Below are positions 44,755-57,818 of a stretch of 64,000 nucleotides of DNA, one piece after another. The translations under genes were made by a program, and so were the position numbers. Source of the stretch: Sabethes cyaneus (taxonomy: Eukaryota; Arthropoda; Insecta; Diptera; Culicidae); contig NC_071355.1 of assembly GCF_943734655.1 (NCBI RefSeq), forward strand, positions 13,000,768-13,064,767, given 5' to 3'. The notes under the pieces were generated by a model. It was not told the origin of the DNA. It made no database searches and saw nothing but the letters and a program-made list of their open reading frames with translations. Numbering within the stretch: position 1 is the first letter of the stretch; each line of letters opens with the position of its first letter.

Positions 44755-47250
44755 TGTGATATTCTTGAAAATACCTAAAATGTGTCGAAAGTAAAGAACC
44801 GTCAAGCATCGAACTCATTAAATCGCCCGCCAATCCGGCCGATTGATGCCCACCGAATGATTTACGCAACCTTTTAATTAGTCCACTTTCGGAAGTAGGC
44901 AATCAACGTCCGGTAATGAATGAGTTGTTGGCATTCGTAATTTATGACCCGAAGCCATCCTCGGCCCGGCGGACGATTGTGCAAGCTGAAAGAAAAATCT
45001 CTATATGGTAATGCACCATCCAACTACGTACAGTTCCAGCAAACTCCTTAACGAATACGTTTCGTCCATGCCTGCATGGTTCTGGTTTCGGTTCTGCTCC
45101 GGAAGCGCTCCCATCTGCCGGGCTTTTTGGCAACGGCAACGTGCGGGAAAGCCATAAATTTCCCCATCGGAGAGCCCGAACATAGGGATTCGGAAAAGAA
45201 GAAGCCCCATCCGCTTGCCATGCTAGTTGATTACACTACCGTAGCGCAGTCAGTGACTTAAGATTTTCCTTAGCCGAACACCTTCCTTCCTGGATTGTCG
45301 TTCGTCGTTCGCACAAGAACCTTCGTACACCTTCGAAACGAGCAGCTCAATGCCTTATGGCTAACCAGAAAAGATAAACACGCAATTAATTCTTATATTT
45401 GTTGTGACAAGTAGACAAATTGATTTGAATCCTTCGGGGAAGCTGCAGCAATTCCGCTCCAGATGCAATAAATCCACAACGCTTCGAAGCAGATGCTCTG
45501 CAGACCGTGTGAATGTCCCGCTCCGGCCGGCGTTGTTGTATTACATTAGCGCAGAATTGCTTCTCGGTTGGCTCCCCGGGGACCAGCATCCAGCTGGTAT
45601 TGATTTGTTCTCCGTAGCCAACAGCCCGAAGCCGTAATGCGCTACTAGTCGGAATCTAGTTCGGAACTATAGCTAATTTATCAGCTCCTGCACTGTTTGA
45701 CATTCGCATTCTTCACGATGATATCCTGAACGCTGCTTACTTGCTGGTTGTCCCTGTGGGGCCAGCCAGCCAGCGTTTGTGATACGTATCTCGTCCGGTC
45801 AAATCGAAACTCATCTACGATCAACGCTGCTGCTGGAACGAACATAGTTTCGTACGTGAAATGAATAAAATATTTTTCGGTTCCAGCAAAGGACATTCGG
45901 GAAATTCAATCATTGGCTTCGTTTGGCCGGGGCCAAACGTCTTGCACCGTCTTTTCAAATGACAGTTTGTGGCTTCTGATTGATGGAAATCGTGATGCTA
46001 TCCAGTGACTGCTAATTGATTTGCTTTGAATAATTCAGCTGGACAAACCCCGGGCTTATCGGTTGATCTATGGCTTTTGTTACTTTTACTTTAATAGCTG
46101 TTCAGTAAGAGTGATTCAAACATAACACGCTCTAAGTTCGATGTTTCAATTTAGGGAATTGACATGAGCAAGCATAATAACTGCCCACCATTAGTGCGTT
46201 GAGTACATTCAATTTAATCCAATATCCACACAGACACACATCAAATAAGGTACCAACATATGCTATAATTTTGCTTCCGAAACAAAACAGATTAGTCATT
46301 TGCAACCACATCTAAAGGACCCTTCGCCGGTCGTCGTTCAAGTTCCCGAACGCTGGAAAAACGAGGCAGTCCGAAGTTCATCAATCAATCCATTAGCAAT
46401 AAATCTTCAACGTGAATAAGCTTATTTGCCACGGTGGTTTTCCCGGTCGAAATACCGCCTGTCCGTTCGTCCGTCCGGTTAACTCTTCCCCTGTGCTGTG
46501 GTCACGCGCGGAGAAAAGTATACGAAAATGGGCATTGGGAAAATCGTACGAGAGAACGAAAGGGCTATAGGTACTTTGATGCGGTGTTGCTTCCTGCTGC
46601 TGCTGGACAGGCAGAGAATGACAATTTTTCTTGTTCATATTTTCCCAAGGCAGCTCGCTGCTGTGGCCGGCTGACCTAACCCATATTTTAGCTACTTGCT
46701 TATCATCCATCAAACAGGTAGGGTGAGTGAGTGTACTTTAGTCCTGATTGTTTCGTACATGTGAACAAAGTTATATTCGAACGAATTATTATATTTTGTG
46801 GAATGCGAATGTTTTTAAATAACATGAATTTTTTATCAACTACCGTCACGGCACGTAATTGTCGATATTTTTGGACAATAGAATCAAAAACCATTCACAG
46901 TAAGCACACTCAGATGTTGTTCTCCTGTGTATTTTTGTGCCAATTGTTGAAAAGTTACTGCCTTTGATACGCCATGCACTTCAAAAATAGCAAAAATCGC
47001 CTACAAAGTGCGTTTTCCGATCAATTTTGTTAGGATTATCAAAACATGACACTGAATTTGTTCCTTCTAAATTTATAAAAATTGGTAAATAGAAGTGTGT
47101 TTCAATCTTTCGTTCCAACATCGGCTGAACATTCACTTGTTTACAGAATTTATTCCATGAAAACGAGTCGCATTCAATGCATCAGAACAAATTATTTACA
47201 AAAATAAATCCAAATGTTTTACTGCAATGGAAGTTTTACTTGTAATTAAA
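44755..47250. other. Intergenic DNA, mostly unique, no gene recognised
   Basis: Base composition is more even than in the repeat-rich parts, especially 44800-45650 and 46300-46680. Frames of up to about 106 codons occur on both strands without family motifs. Confidence 0.35.
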
Positions 47251-47254
47251 CATA

Positions 47255-47600
47255 AAATCGGACTTAGAAAAACTTAAATTTTTTATTTGAAATTCGACTT
47301 GAACTTTGGCTCGAAATTGAAACTCAATAAGACTTGGAATTAGATTTGAAATTAAGCTCGTAATTAAACTGAAAATTAGAGCTGAAATTGGATGTAAGTT
47401 GGATTTAAATTAGACTTGAGACTTGGAATTACATTTGAAATTTGACTTGAAATTAGGGTTCAAATTTGACCTAAAATTGAACTAAAAATTTTAAATTAAA
47501 TTAGATTCGAAATTGGGCTGTCGAACATGCTCTTGGACATAACATTGAACTTGACATTAGACGTTAAATTAGACCTGAACAGACACGAATTTTTACTTTT
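47255..47600. repeat. 12-bp minisatellite CTTGAAATTGGA, long block
   Basis: Units such as ACTTGAAATTAGG and ACTTGGAATTAG. It passes into polypyrimidine satellite through a junction with GTAAAAATTCGTGTC on the other strand, similar to the other two junctions. Confidence 0.75.
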
Positions 47601-47629
47601 GGAATCAGGCATCTTTCGTCTTGCTTTCA

Positions 47630-48150
47630 CCCCTTCAGTTTTACCTCTTTACTATTTACTGTTACTGTTTTTTTTCTTCTCCAGTGCCGTTTTTCTTTTT
47701 CTGTTCCGTTCTTTACCGTACCGTTTTCTTGGTTTTTTATCTCACTTTTCTTCTTTTTCTTTGCGTTTTTCTTCTTGTTATCTCACTTTTCTGTACTGTT
47801 ATTTGTAATTTTTTCTCACGTTTTTCATCTCTTCTCGTCCATTTCTCATTTTTTTATTTCAAGTTTCGTCTTTTTTTATCTCTTTTTATCTTTTCTCCTT
47901 CTCGATCGTCTCCCCCTGTTTCGTTTTTTCTCTTTTAGGTGCCCTATTTTACTTTTCTGTCACGTATGTTCTGTTTTTGGCTCTCGTTTTTCCTTTTATT
48001 CACCGATTTTTCTCATTTCATCTCCCGTTTTTCTTTCTTTTACTCTCGCATTTATCTTTTTTTGGTCCGGTTTTCATGCTCTTTTCTTTTTTTTTCATCT
48101 CATTTTCCCATTCTCATGCATGGGGTCTCATCTTTCTCCTTTCATAAACT
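47630..48150. repeat. Polypyrimidine satellite, left of the foldback element
   Basis: TTTTTCTTTTTCTGTTCCG-type sequence with only low-complexity frames. Confidence 0.85.
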
Positions 48151-49609
48151 GGGTCATTCCACGCGACGTGTCCGAGCCCCGTGTAATTGACCTTCACGAA
48201 TTTAAACCAAATTTCGCCAGATTTTTCGTTTTCGGTCAGAAAGCAAAAATCGAAAATTTGGTGCCGATCAGACATTCCCTCGATTAATGGGAGCAACTCC
48301 ATTTTTAAGGAAAATACCCTTTTTTGTCAAAACCTCTTATATTCTTTTGCTTATATCTCCGGAAGTATTGGGTTTGGAAAGACACTATTTTCACTTTTTT
48401 AAAGGAAATTACCCAAGGAATTCGAAAAAAATATTATTTTTAAGCACCAGTGTCGAAAAATATTTTTAAACTCAAGTTGAAAACTAAATTTTCATTTTTC
48501 TCTCAATGAAGACAATTTGATCTCATAAATTTCAACTTCATCGTGTTTCGCAGATTTTTTTACATAAGAATCACTCATCGCCCCGAGGTATTCTCTGCCG
48601 ATCCCGAGATACATCGTTTTAAATCAAGCAATACCCCATTTTATATGTAAAACTATAAGCAAAATAACTTCTTTATTTATGCAGTAATTCTCAACGCAAT
48701 GCAAAACTACTTTGCCATATTAAAAAAAGCATTTATTCAAGACATAGCTAAGTTTTTCTTAACAGTGTTGCCAGCTTTTCAGTTTTTCGTTTGATTTATA
48801 GCACTAGATGAGGAAAAGTAACTTCAAAAAGGCGTAAAATATACGTTAGTTGTTTGATCATAGCCTTGAAAACTGTTTTTCATCTCGCTAATAGGCATGA
48901 GCTCTTACGTTCTTTGTTTATTGCGTTTATTGTTGCTAGGAGACTAATATTCTTTTAATTAATGAAACTAATCATGCGGGAAACACTGTTAAGGAAAACC
49001 GTTTTATATACTGCATAAATGCATTTCCGATATGCCAAAGTATTTTTACTTTGCGTAGAGAATTACTGTTTCAAAAAAAAAGTTATTTTGCTCTTAGTTT
49101 TACATTAAAAATGGGGATTTGGTTGCTTTAAAACGCTGTATCCCGGGATCGGCAAAGAATGCCTCGGGGCGATGAGTGATTCTTATGTAGAAAAATCTGC
49201 GGAATACGATGAAGTTGAAATTTTTGAGATAAAATTGTCTTCATTAAGAGAAAAATGTAAATTTAGTTTTCAAATTGAGTTCAAACATGTTTGGCAGCAG
49301 TGGTGCTCAAAAATAATATCGTTTTCGAATTCCTTGGATGATTTCCTTTGAAAATGCGAAAATAGTGTCTTTCTAAATTTAACATTTCCGGAGATATAAG
49401 CAAAAGAAAAAAAGAGGTTTTGACAAAATCGGGTATTTTCCTTAAAAATGGAGGCGCTCCCATTAATCGAGGGATTGTTCGAACCGTACCAAATTTTGGC
49501 TTTTTACTTTCTGACCGAAAACGAACAATCTGGCGAAATTTGGTTCAAATCCGTGAAGGTCGATTACAGGTTTGAACTTTTTCTCGGTCACTTGGCATGG
49601 AATGATCCC
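48151..49609. mobile_element. Foldback element with arms of about 630 bp
   Basis: The ends are GGGTCATTCCACGCGACGTG and, inverted, GGGATCATTCCATGCCAAGT. Homology continues through both arms: for example GATTAATGGGAG(C)AACTCCA versus the mirrored TGGAGGCGCTCCCATTAATC, and ATCACTCATCGCCCCGAGG versus CCTCGGGGCGATGAGTGAT. It extends to TTAACAGTGTT near 48765 and 48995. A spacer of about 200 bp separates the arms. Non-coding. It splits the polypyrimidine satellite. Confidence 0.88.
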
Positions 49610-49964
49610 TTTTCTCTCTCTCTCTCGCCAGTCTTCTTTTCCCTTTTGATTTCTCACGATTGCTGTTCCATTTTCTGTCTTTTTTCCGTTTTCCCAACAC
49701 TGGTGCCCTGTCTTTCCTCCTTTCTCTGGTTGCTCGTTGTTTCCTGTTTCCCTTCTTTTTCCTTTTTCCAGTTTTTTGCACTTTTCAGTCCAGATTTTCT
49801 TCTTGATTTTCTCTTCTCTGTTCTGTTTTTCGCGTAGTTTCTTTCGTTTTTCTCCATTTTCGAGCCCGCTTTTCCTCTTTTCCTGTCTTGTTTTTTGTTA
49901 TCTGTCCCGTTGATTCCTTTTCTATTTTTTCGTTTTCGTTTGTTTCGTTATATCTCTTATCGAA
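49610..49964. repeat. Polypyrimidine satellite, right of the foldback element
   Basis: Continues the pyrimidine-rich sequence interrupted at 48150 and runs up to the 7/8-bp array. Confidence 0.8.
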
Positions 49965-52832
49965 AGTGGGAAAGTCTGAAAGTCGAAACTCGAAAACTTG
50001 AAAAGTCGAAAAGTCGGAAAGATGGAAAGAGTTGGAAAGTCGGAAAGTTGGAAAGTCGGAAAGTTGGAAAGTTGGAAAGTCAGAAAGTCGAAAAGTCGAG
50101 AAGTCGGAAATTCTAAAATCGAAAGTCGAAAACCAAAAGTCGAAAACCGAAAGCCGGAAGTTCGACAGTCGGAATCGAAAGTCGGAATGTTGAATGTCGG
50201 AAAGTTGAAAGTCGAAAGACGGAAAGTCGAAAAATAGGAAAGTCGAAATTCTGAAAGTTGGAAACTCGAAAGTCGGAATGTCGAATGTCGGAAAATCGAA
50301 AGTCGAAAGACGGAAAGTCAGAAAGTAAAAATGTCGAAAGGTTGATAAGCCGGGAAGTCGGAAAATCGAAAGTCGAAAGCCAAAAGTTGAAAAGACGGAA
50401 ATTCGAAAGTCGAAAGACGGAAAGTCTAAATGTCGAAAAGTTGAAAATTCGGGAAGTCGGAAAATCGAAAGTCGGAAAGTTTGAAGGCCGGAAAGTTGAA
50501 AGTCGAAATGTCGAATGTCGGATAGTCGAAAATCGAAAGACGGAAAATCGGAAAGTCTAAACGTCGAAAAGTCGAAAACTGAAAGTCGGAAATTCGAAAG
50601 TCGAAAGTCCAAAGTCGGAAAATCGGAAAGTCGGAAAGTCGAATGTCGGAAAGTCGAAAGTCGAAAATCGTAGAGTCGAAAGTCGTAATGTCGAAAGTCG
50701 GAAAGTGGAAAGTCGAAAGACGGAAAGTCGGAAAGTCTGAGTGTCGCAAAGTTGAAAGGACGGGAAGTCGGAAATTGGAAATTCGAAAGCCGAAAGCCAA
50801 AAGTCGAAAACCGAAAGTCGGAAACTCAGAAGTCGGAAATTCGGAAAGTCGGAAAGTCGAAAGCCGAAAGTCGAAAGACGGAAAGTCCAAATGCCGAAAA
50901 GTTGAAAAGTCGGCAAGTCGGAAATCCGAAAATCGAAAATCGAAAGCCAAAACTCGACAAGTCGAAAACTGAAAGTCGGAAATTCGAAACTCGGAAAGTC
51001 GAAAGACGGAAAGCTGAAAACCGAAAGTCGGAAATTCGGAAGTCGAAAGTCGGAATGTCGGAAAGTCGAAAGACGGAAAGTCTAAGTGACGAAAAGTTGA
51101 AAAGTCAGAAAGTCGGAAATTCGAAAATCGAAAGTCGAAAGTCGGAAGCCAAAATCGAAAACCGAAAGTCGTACATTCGAAAGTCGGAAAGCAGGAAAGT
51201 CGAAAGTCGGGATGTTGAATGTCGGAAAATCGAAAATCGAAAGACGGAAAGTCGAAAAATCGGTAAGTCGAAATTCTGAAAGTTGGAAAGTCGAAAGTCG
51301 GAATGTCGAATGTTGAATGTCAGAAAATCAAAAGTCGAAAGACGGAAAGTCATAAAGTGAAAATGTCGAAAAGTTGAAAGTCGGAAAATCGAAAGTCGAA
51401 AGCCAAAAGTTGAAAAGTCGGAAATTCGAAAGTCGAAAGTAGGAATGTTGAATGTCGGAAAGTCGAAAGTCGGAAGACGGAAAATCGGAAACTCTACACG
51501 TCGAAAAGATGAAAAGCCGAGATGTCGGAAATTCGAAAATCGAAAGTCGAAAGCCAGAAGTCGAAAAGTCGAACACTGAAAGTCGGAAATTCGACAGTCG
51601 AAAGTCCAAAGTCGGAAAGTCGGAAAGTCGAAAGTCGGAATGTCGAATGTCGGAAAGTCGAAAGACGGAAAATCGGAAAGTTGAAAAGTCGGAAATTCGA
51701 AAATCGAAAGTTGAAAGTCGAAAGCCAAAAGTCGAAAAGTCGAAAAGCGAAAGACGGAAATTTGAAAGTCGAAAGTCGGAAAGTCAAAAATCGTAAAGTC
51801 GAAAGTCGGAATGTCGAATGTTGGAAAGCCGAAAGTCGAAAGACGAAAAGTCGGAAAGTCGGAAAATCTCAGTTTCGCAAAGTTGAAAGGTCGAAAAGTC
51901 GAAAGCCAAAAGTCGAAAACCGAAAGTCGGAAATTCGAAAGTCGAAAATCGGAATGTCGAATGTCGGAAAGTCGAAAGTCGAAAGACGGAAAGTCGAAAA
52001 TCGGAATGTCGAATGTCGGAAAGTCGAAAATCGAAAGACGGAAAGTCTAAATGTCGAAAAGCTGAAAAATCGGGACGTCTGAAATTCGAAAAACGAGAGC
52101 CAAAAGTCGAAAACCGAAAGTTGGAAATTCGACAGTCAGAAAGTCGAAAGTCGAAATGTCGAATGCCGAATGTCGGAAAGTCAAAAGTCGAAAGTCGAAA
52201 ACGGAAAGTCGGAAAGTTGGAAAGTCAGAATGTCGAATGTGGGAAAGTTGGAAAGTCGGGAAGTCGGAAATTAGAAAATCTAAAGTCGAAAGAAAAAAGC
52301 CGAAAACCGTAAGTCGGGAAATCGAAAGTCGAAAGTCAAAGTCGGAAAGTCGATAGTCGGAATGTCGTAAATCCGAAAATCGAAAGTCGGAAATCCGAAA
52401 GTCGAAAGACGGAAAATCGGAAAGTCGGAAATTCGGAAACTCGAAAGCCGAAAGTCGGAAATTCGAAATACGAATTTCGGAATGTCGAATGACGGAAAGT
52501 CGAAAGACGGAAAGTCTAAGTGACGAAAAGTTGAAAAGTCAGAAAGTCGGAAATTCGAAAGTCGAAAGCCAAAATTCGAAAACCGAAAGTCCGAAATTCG
52601 AAAGTCAAAGTCGGAATGTCGGAAATTCGAAAGTCGAAAGTCGAAAGTTGGAATGTCGGAAAGTCGAAAGTCGAAAGACGGAAAGTCTAAACGTCGAAAA
52701 GTTGAAAAGTCGGGAAGTCGTAAATTCGAAAATCGGTAATCGTAAGCCTAAAGTCGAAAAGTCGAAAAACGAAAGTCGGAAATTCGAAAGTCGAAAGTCG
52801 AAAAATCAACAAGTTAAAAAGTCGGAAAGTCT
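49965..52832. repeat. 7/8-bp satellite (AGTCGAA / AGTCGGAA), 2.87 kb
   Basis: Built almost wholly of 7-bp AGTCGAA and 8-bp AGTCGGAA units with variants (AGACGGAA, TGTCGAA, AGTTGAA). A longer phrase GACGGAAAGTCTAA..CGAAAAGTTGAAAAGTC recurs (for example at 50414, 51072, 52506 and 52677), showing a loose higher-order unit. Open frames on both strands, up to 275 codons, are repeats of Ser/Arg/Lys or Phe/Arg/Leu/Ser and are not genes. Confidence 0.95.
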
Positions 52833-52834
52833 GT

Positions 52835-53270
52835 GTGCTGCTTTTCCTCCTTTTCTGTCACGTTCTATATTTTTTCCGTCTCTTTTTGTCTTCCGTTTTC
52901 ATATATCCTCTGCATATTTCTCTTTTCATGTTCTCGTTTCTTAATTTTCCTGCTTCCGTATTTTCTCTTTTTCTCTTTCTCCTTTTCTATCACGTTTTTC
53001 TGCTTTTATGTTCTATTTTTGCTCCTTCTCTGTTCGGTTTGTCATAATTTTTTCTCATATTTCTTCCTTTCTCTTCCGTTCTCTCCTTTTTTCTGCCCAT
53101 ACACTTCTTTTTAGGCTGCATTTTTCCTTTTATTCTCCCATTTTTCACTTTTCCCTCGCATTCTGTTATGATTTTTTTTCGTTTTTCTTTTTTTTCATGT
53201 CAGTTTTGTTTACTTTCTCTGTTACGTTTTCCCTCTTTTTATATTCCGTTTGTCCAGTATTTGTCACCTA
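52835..53270. repeat. Polypyrimidine satellite, right flank of the 7/8-bp array
   Basis: Same vocabulary as 49610-49964, so the 7/8-bp array is bracketed by this satellite on both sides. Confidence 0.8.
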
Positions 53271-53289
53271 TTTCCTCCCGTATCAGCAG

Positions 53290-53595
53290 GTATCAGCATC
53301 TATGGCTCGAGCAGCACGTTCCTCCCGTACTCCTTTCTGTTTTTTTTTCTTGCGGCCGTCTCACCCTACATCATAGCAGGTAGTTTTTGGTGGTCTTGTT
53401 ATTGACTGACGTTTTATGGAAAAGTCTAAAATTTCTTGAGTTCGATCAGTTTTCGAGTTACGCTTGTTTTTGTTTTGTTTGTATGAGAATCCTTATCCCT
53501 CTACCACACCCTACCTCTGGATACAAATTTTCACGCCCATCGGTTCAGTAGTTTCCGAGTCTATCACACAGACAGAAATTCATTTATATAGCTTT
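53290..53595. repeat. Short form of the 25545-27210 element, without tandem units
   Basis: GACGTTTTATGGAAAAGTCT, TCTTGAGTTCGATCAGTTTT and GTATGAGAATCC..ATCCCTCTACCACA match 25750-25855. They are followed directly by the 3' end CATCGGTTCAGTAGTTTCCG then CAGACAGAAAT, which corresponds to 27130-27190. None of the 143-bp units is present. Confidence 0.75.
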
Positions 53596-56089
53596 AGATT
53601 TTAAAGGAAAGATGGGGCACGTGCCCTGGTGTTTATTTTTCCAGTTATTTCTTTTAGAATAATGTTTTTCGACACGAATTTTTTGTGGTTGATTTATTTG
53701 ATTGGTTTTGTCAAATGTTCAAATAAGTCAATCATTATGTGTGATTTAATCAAATCGATTCGAAGAAGTCTTAAAAACAAATACTTCGCTTGGAATTAAA
53801 TAAAAAGAAAACTTCGAACTTCAAGTTCGAGTTCCAAAACAGACACTGAGGAAGCCTGCAAGTCGTAGGCGAGATGCGTATTCGTCAAGAATAAATATAT
53901 ATAGTAGAATTAAATTGGGAAAGTTTTCTTTTTATTTAATTCCAGGTTTCGTATTCCACTCAGGCGCTCCAAAATCTTCAATCAAAAACTTCGGTGACAA
54001 TTAGTTCACCTCATATTCTTTCGATTCGACTTGTAATGGCATATCAGTAATTAATAAATGATGCCGTGCAGCCTATTTACATACATAAACATGTGTGCGA
54101 TTGAGTCCGGTTTGTCGTTCCCACTTTCCTGACAAACAACAGAGAAAAGAGAAGGAAAAACTCGAACTTCCCTACCCGTGCTCCGGTGGTGGTTGTCCAC
54201 ACCTACTGCGAAGGGCTACCGCACATATGTCCCTAATAGGCTTCGACCGCTAGCCATAGTTAGCCTCCAGGGATGGTCGACAAGCACCACTTCGACATTA
54301 AATAGCTTGATGGCCATCAGTTGGAAAAGAAAATACGAACCATGCCACCAATCATTAATCTTATTTGATATCAAAATTACATTTGTCCTTTCTCAAAATG
54401 ATATATGGATCAGCAGCAGCAGCAGTAGCAGCCTTCCCGGGTCGCTGGCCGTGCAATTCAGGAGAGCTTCGCATGTGACCAGCAGCGCCGGTGCCACTCA
54501 AATGTAAACAAACAGTGACAGTTCGAAGTTGTTGGTTTTCCCGATAATAAATGATTTCTGTCTCTTCTTCCCACATCTCCGGGAATGTCGGATGGGATTG
54601 CGAATCGACCCATTACTGTCAATTTGAGACACATCAAATTTCCGGTTGTTCCTTCGGCTTTGCGTGCGTGGTCGACGGGTGATTAGGAGCCTGCCTGCCG
54701 GGCACATCAGCTTCCAAGAACGAAATTAATGAATATTGGCACAGATCTCGGGATTTTCCGCAGGAAATATAGTTTATTGTTTCGGGTGATTAATGAATTC
54801 GGCTCAATCTTTTGTTCTGCAGTTTTGATAGTTTTCCAGTGTCCTAATAGTTGAGAAACCAGAAAAAGAAACAATTTCCTAACACTTTGATATACTTAGC
54901 ATTGCTGCAGGAAGCAACTGCAATGATTCATATTCCTTCTACGACTTCGATTATTCTGCTACACCGAAGGACAAGATGTTCCTTCCATCAATAAATCATC
55001 CTCGAGGAAGCATTCGTTTGTTGCTCTCGATTAGGACATTTATGGGAGAATAAAAGTTCATTCTTTTGCCGTTTATCTTCATGCTAGTAAGGTTCCACCT
55101 GAGTCGTCGATAGTCCGCATTCAAACAAAAAAAAAACCAAAATGCTACGGAAGTCGCCAACTCCAACTGGAACGAAACGAATAGACTACATATCCAAAGG
55201 GGCTCCTTCAGTTGTTGAACGATTGCCAACATTCGCCTTCGACGAAGTCGGCCACTGATTTATGAGCACTTCCCTGGCCCCAATTTCGATTCGATTTGCA
55301 TCTGTCGCTACCGGTAATACAGCAACTGTCTCTTAATCTTCAAGGCCGCAGAATCATGGCAAAGCTCACCGACGACGACGATCCGGAGTGCCGGAAAAGA
55401 ATCAGTTTCAAATTGAAATCTAATAAAGACACCGGCAGCAGCAGCCGGTCGTCATCCGGCATTATTTATTGCATTTGGCTCCGTAAATCAACCGTTCCGT
55501 CTGAGCTTCACTTGCTCTCCCAAGGGCGATTCGCAACTGCAGCACAATGAATTGCGGTAGATGAGAATCGAACTCCAGTGACGCCAGCAGCTAGCGTTTC
55601 CGTACTGAAATGCACATGTATGAACTAGAGCGAAAGGCCGATACGCGCTGTCGAAAGTCGTAGGCCGTTTGGAACGACGGCCAACCGGACGGAAGAGTTA
55701 TTTTCCCCGCTCCATTGGCCGGACGGGCAAAAATTGCATTCCGAACGTTAACCTCACCACTCTACTGTTGCCCCGCGTATGGGACCGGTCCTGATGTGGT
55801 ATGCACAGTTTTGGTCTCGAATCGGAATGACTCTTGGAATGACCAGACAAGATTCGGGTTTACTGATAGTTTCAACTGCTGGGAAGCAATGAACTACGGT
55901 TATCATCGATTGGTATTCGTCGGAACAGCTCGATATAAATTAGAAAGCTCTCAAAAAAGAATGGCCTAGCGATAAATGTTTTTGACATTTTGTTGAAATT
56001 TTATTAACTTTATTCTAAAACAAGCAGCAAAGTGCTTTACATTTGTAATGTCTAAAACATAATTTTTATTTATTGTACAAAAAGAAATT
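53596..56089. other. Intergenic DNA, mostly unique
   Basis: 53840-53910 (GAGGAAGCCTGCAAGTCGTA, GGCGAGATGCGTATTCGTC, AATAAA) resembles the 3' end of a retrotransposon, but I cannot classify it. A short CAG-rich run lies at about 54412-54435. No gene is recognised. Confidence 0.35.
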
Positions 56090-56460
56090 CATGAACGGAC
56101 GTGCACGGACCTACGTGGAGTACAAACGTATAGCGGAGAGTGACGTAGGTATATGAGCCACCAGTTGCAGGCACTAAATACTTAGAGAGATTCCCATCGT
56201 ACACCTGGCGAAAGTTGGGAGATTACGGTGGGCCGGCCACGTTTCTAGGATGCCGAATGATTGTGCAGTAAAATCTGTTCTTTTCAAGAACCCCATCGGC
56301 ATCAGGAATAGATGGACCCAACTTGGTAGATGGGTCGCCTACTCGGTTGAAGCCTACTTGCGTGTACCGAGCCACTTAACGAATTAGCGACGAGCAGCCC
56401 AGGAGCGAATACAGTGGAGAGGAGAGGATACGGCAAGAGTCAGCCCGGCTCTCGGCTGGT
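56090..56460 (+). pseudogene. RTE-like retrotransposon C-terminal fragment
   Basis: VSRMPNDCAVKSVLFKNP then RNRWTQLGRWVAYSVEAYLR, RAAQERIQWRGEDTARVSPA are read in order on the plus strand. They are homologous to 15180-15420 and interrupted by stops. Confidence 0.7.
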
Positions 56461-57818
56461 AGAAGTAACTAAGAAGTATGTTGGCAGAGCTCAATTGTTA
56501 ATATATTTTGAGAATTATACAAAACGATTTTCACTTGCTCGACTTTCGTTTCTCAGTCTACTGCTGTTGCTGCTCGAGTGGGGTTTGTTCGGCTCATCCT
56601 TTATAGAGAAAACTTGAAATCACGAATTACACAGGTCTGCAAAAATAAAAAAATTTCAGATGCATGAGATATTTTAGTTGAATCATATGTTTTTTGGTGT
56701 GCTGAATCCAAAATTGGTTTCCGTTTTTCTCCATCACTACAGACATTTTGTAAATAATGCTTTTTATATGGAAAAATCACAAATTAGATGGAAAAATTAT
56801 TATCACAGATTCGTATCAAAAAAACCTAAATAAGATCTTTTTCTGTTATTTCAGTAAATTTTTACTTAATAAATATAGGAAAAATACTACTGGACTGGAA
56901 TTTTTATCTTTACTCTTTGTTGCCCTTAAACACTGGGTTAATGTACTCAGGTACGCTCACTTACGCAAATTCAACTGCTGTGCCTCACAGAAGCTAAATC
57001 TGTAAAAGATATGTAAGAAGCATTTGAAGAGCTGAATGTAATCTACAATTTTGTTGAATAGAGTAGTGCATTATTTTTTCCATTTATAATAAAGACGGCC
57101 TTTAAGCCTTGTTATATAAATAGAACGTTTGTTTGAGCTAAGGATAAAGTTGCATTACAATTACCACGAAAATACGAATATAATGGAGTACTGAATTCAG
57201 AAAGATTATAGATTGCATTCAGTTCTACAAATGTTTCATACATGACTTTTATCAAACTTGCTTCTATAAGGCAGTACAGTCGAGCACAAGGTGGTGTATT
57301 TGAGCGCACCAAATTTGCTTTAAAATAATATTATCCATAGTTTCTCCATCGTATAGGGTTTTCTTCCAAAACATGGAAGGGTTTACATTAATAAATACAA
57401 TTCTGATGTAAAAATCAATTTTTTATTGCAATTTACATTCGGGATATTTCTGCTGCTTTATGTCTAAAACCAACTTTCAAGATTATTCAACAAGTATTAC
57501 ATGAAAATGTGACGTGATGGACAATTTTTATTATTTTTTCTGAATTCAGTGGACAAAAATATATAAGAATCAGTTCAAATATCCTATGCAGGTTTTTTGA
57601 TGCAGACCTGTGTTATTCAGCCGGAAAATTCCGGGGAAAATAGTTCAGTGAAGCGGCAGTGAAGCTGGTGAAACTGTTTCCAACTACAAGGTCCTCAAAG
57701 GTTCGGGGCTTCTGTTTCCGGCTGCGGAAAGTCCCGTGCCGATCTTTCTTCAGCCTTGGTCCAATAAGTGAAGAATTGAAACGCCGACGAATTTTCCACG
57801 GAGTGCTCTTGAGCTTCC
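56461..57818. other. AT-rich intergenic DNA; 57620-57818 GC-richer
   Basis: No gene is recognised. The last 200 bp may be decayed sequence of the retroelement that follows. Confidence 0.35.

Noticed and set aside
49785..50612. Open frame of 275 codons (FRLS/FPTF repeats)
   Set aside because: By-product of the 7/8-bp satellite. Similar frames exist on both strands throughout the array, and there is no start context or domain.
49965..52832. CRISPR-like array
   Set aside because: Units are 7-8 bp and contiguous, with no spacers, in clearly eukaryotic intron-bearing DNA.
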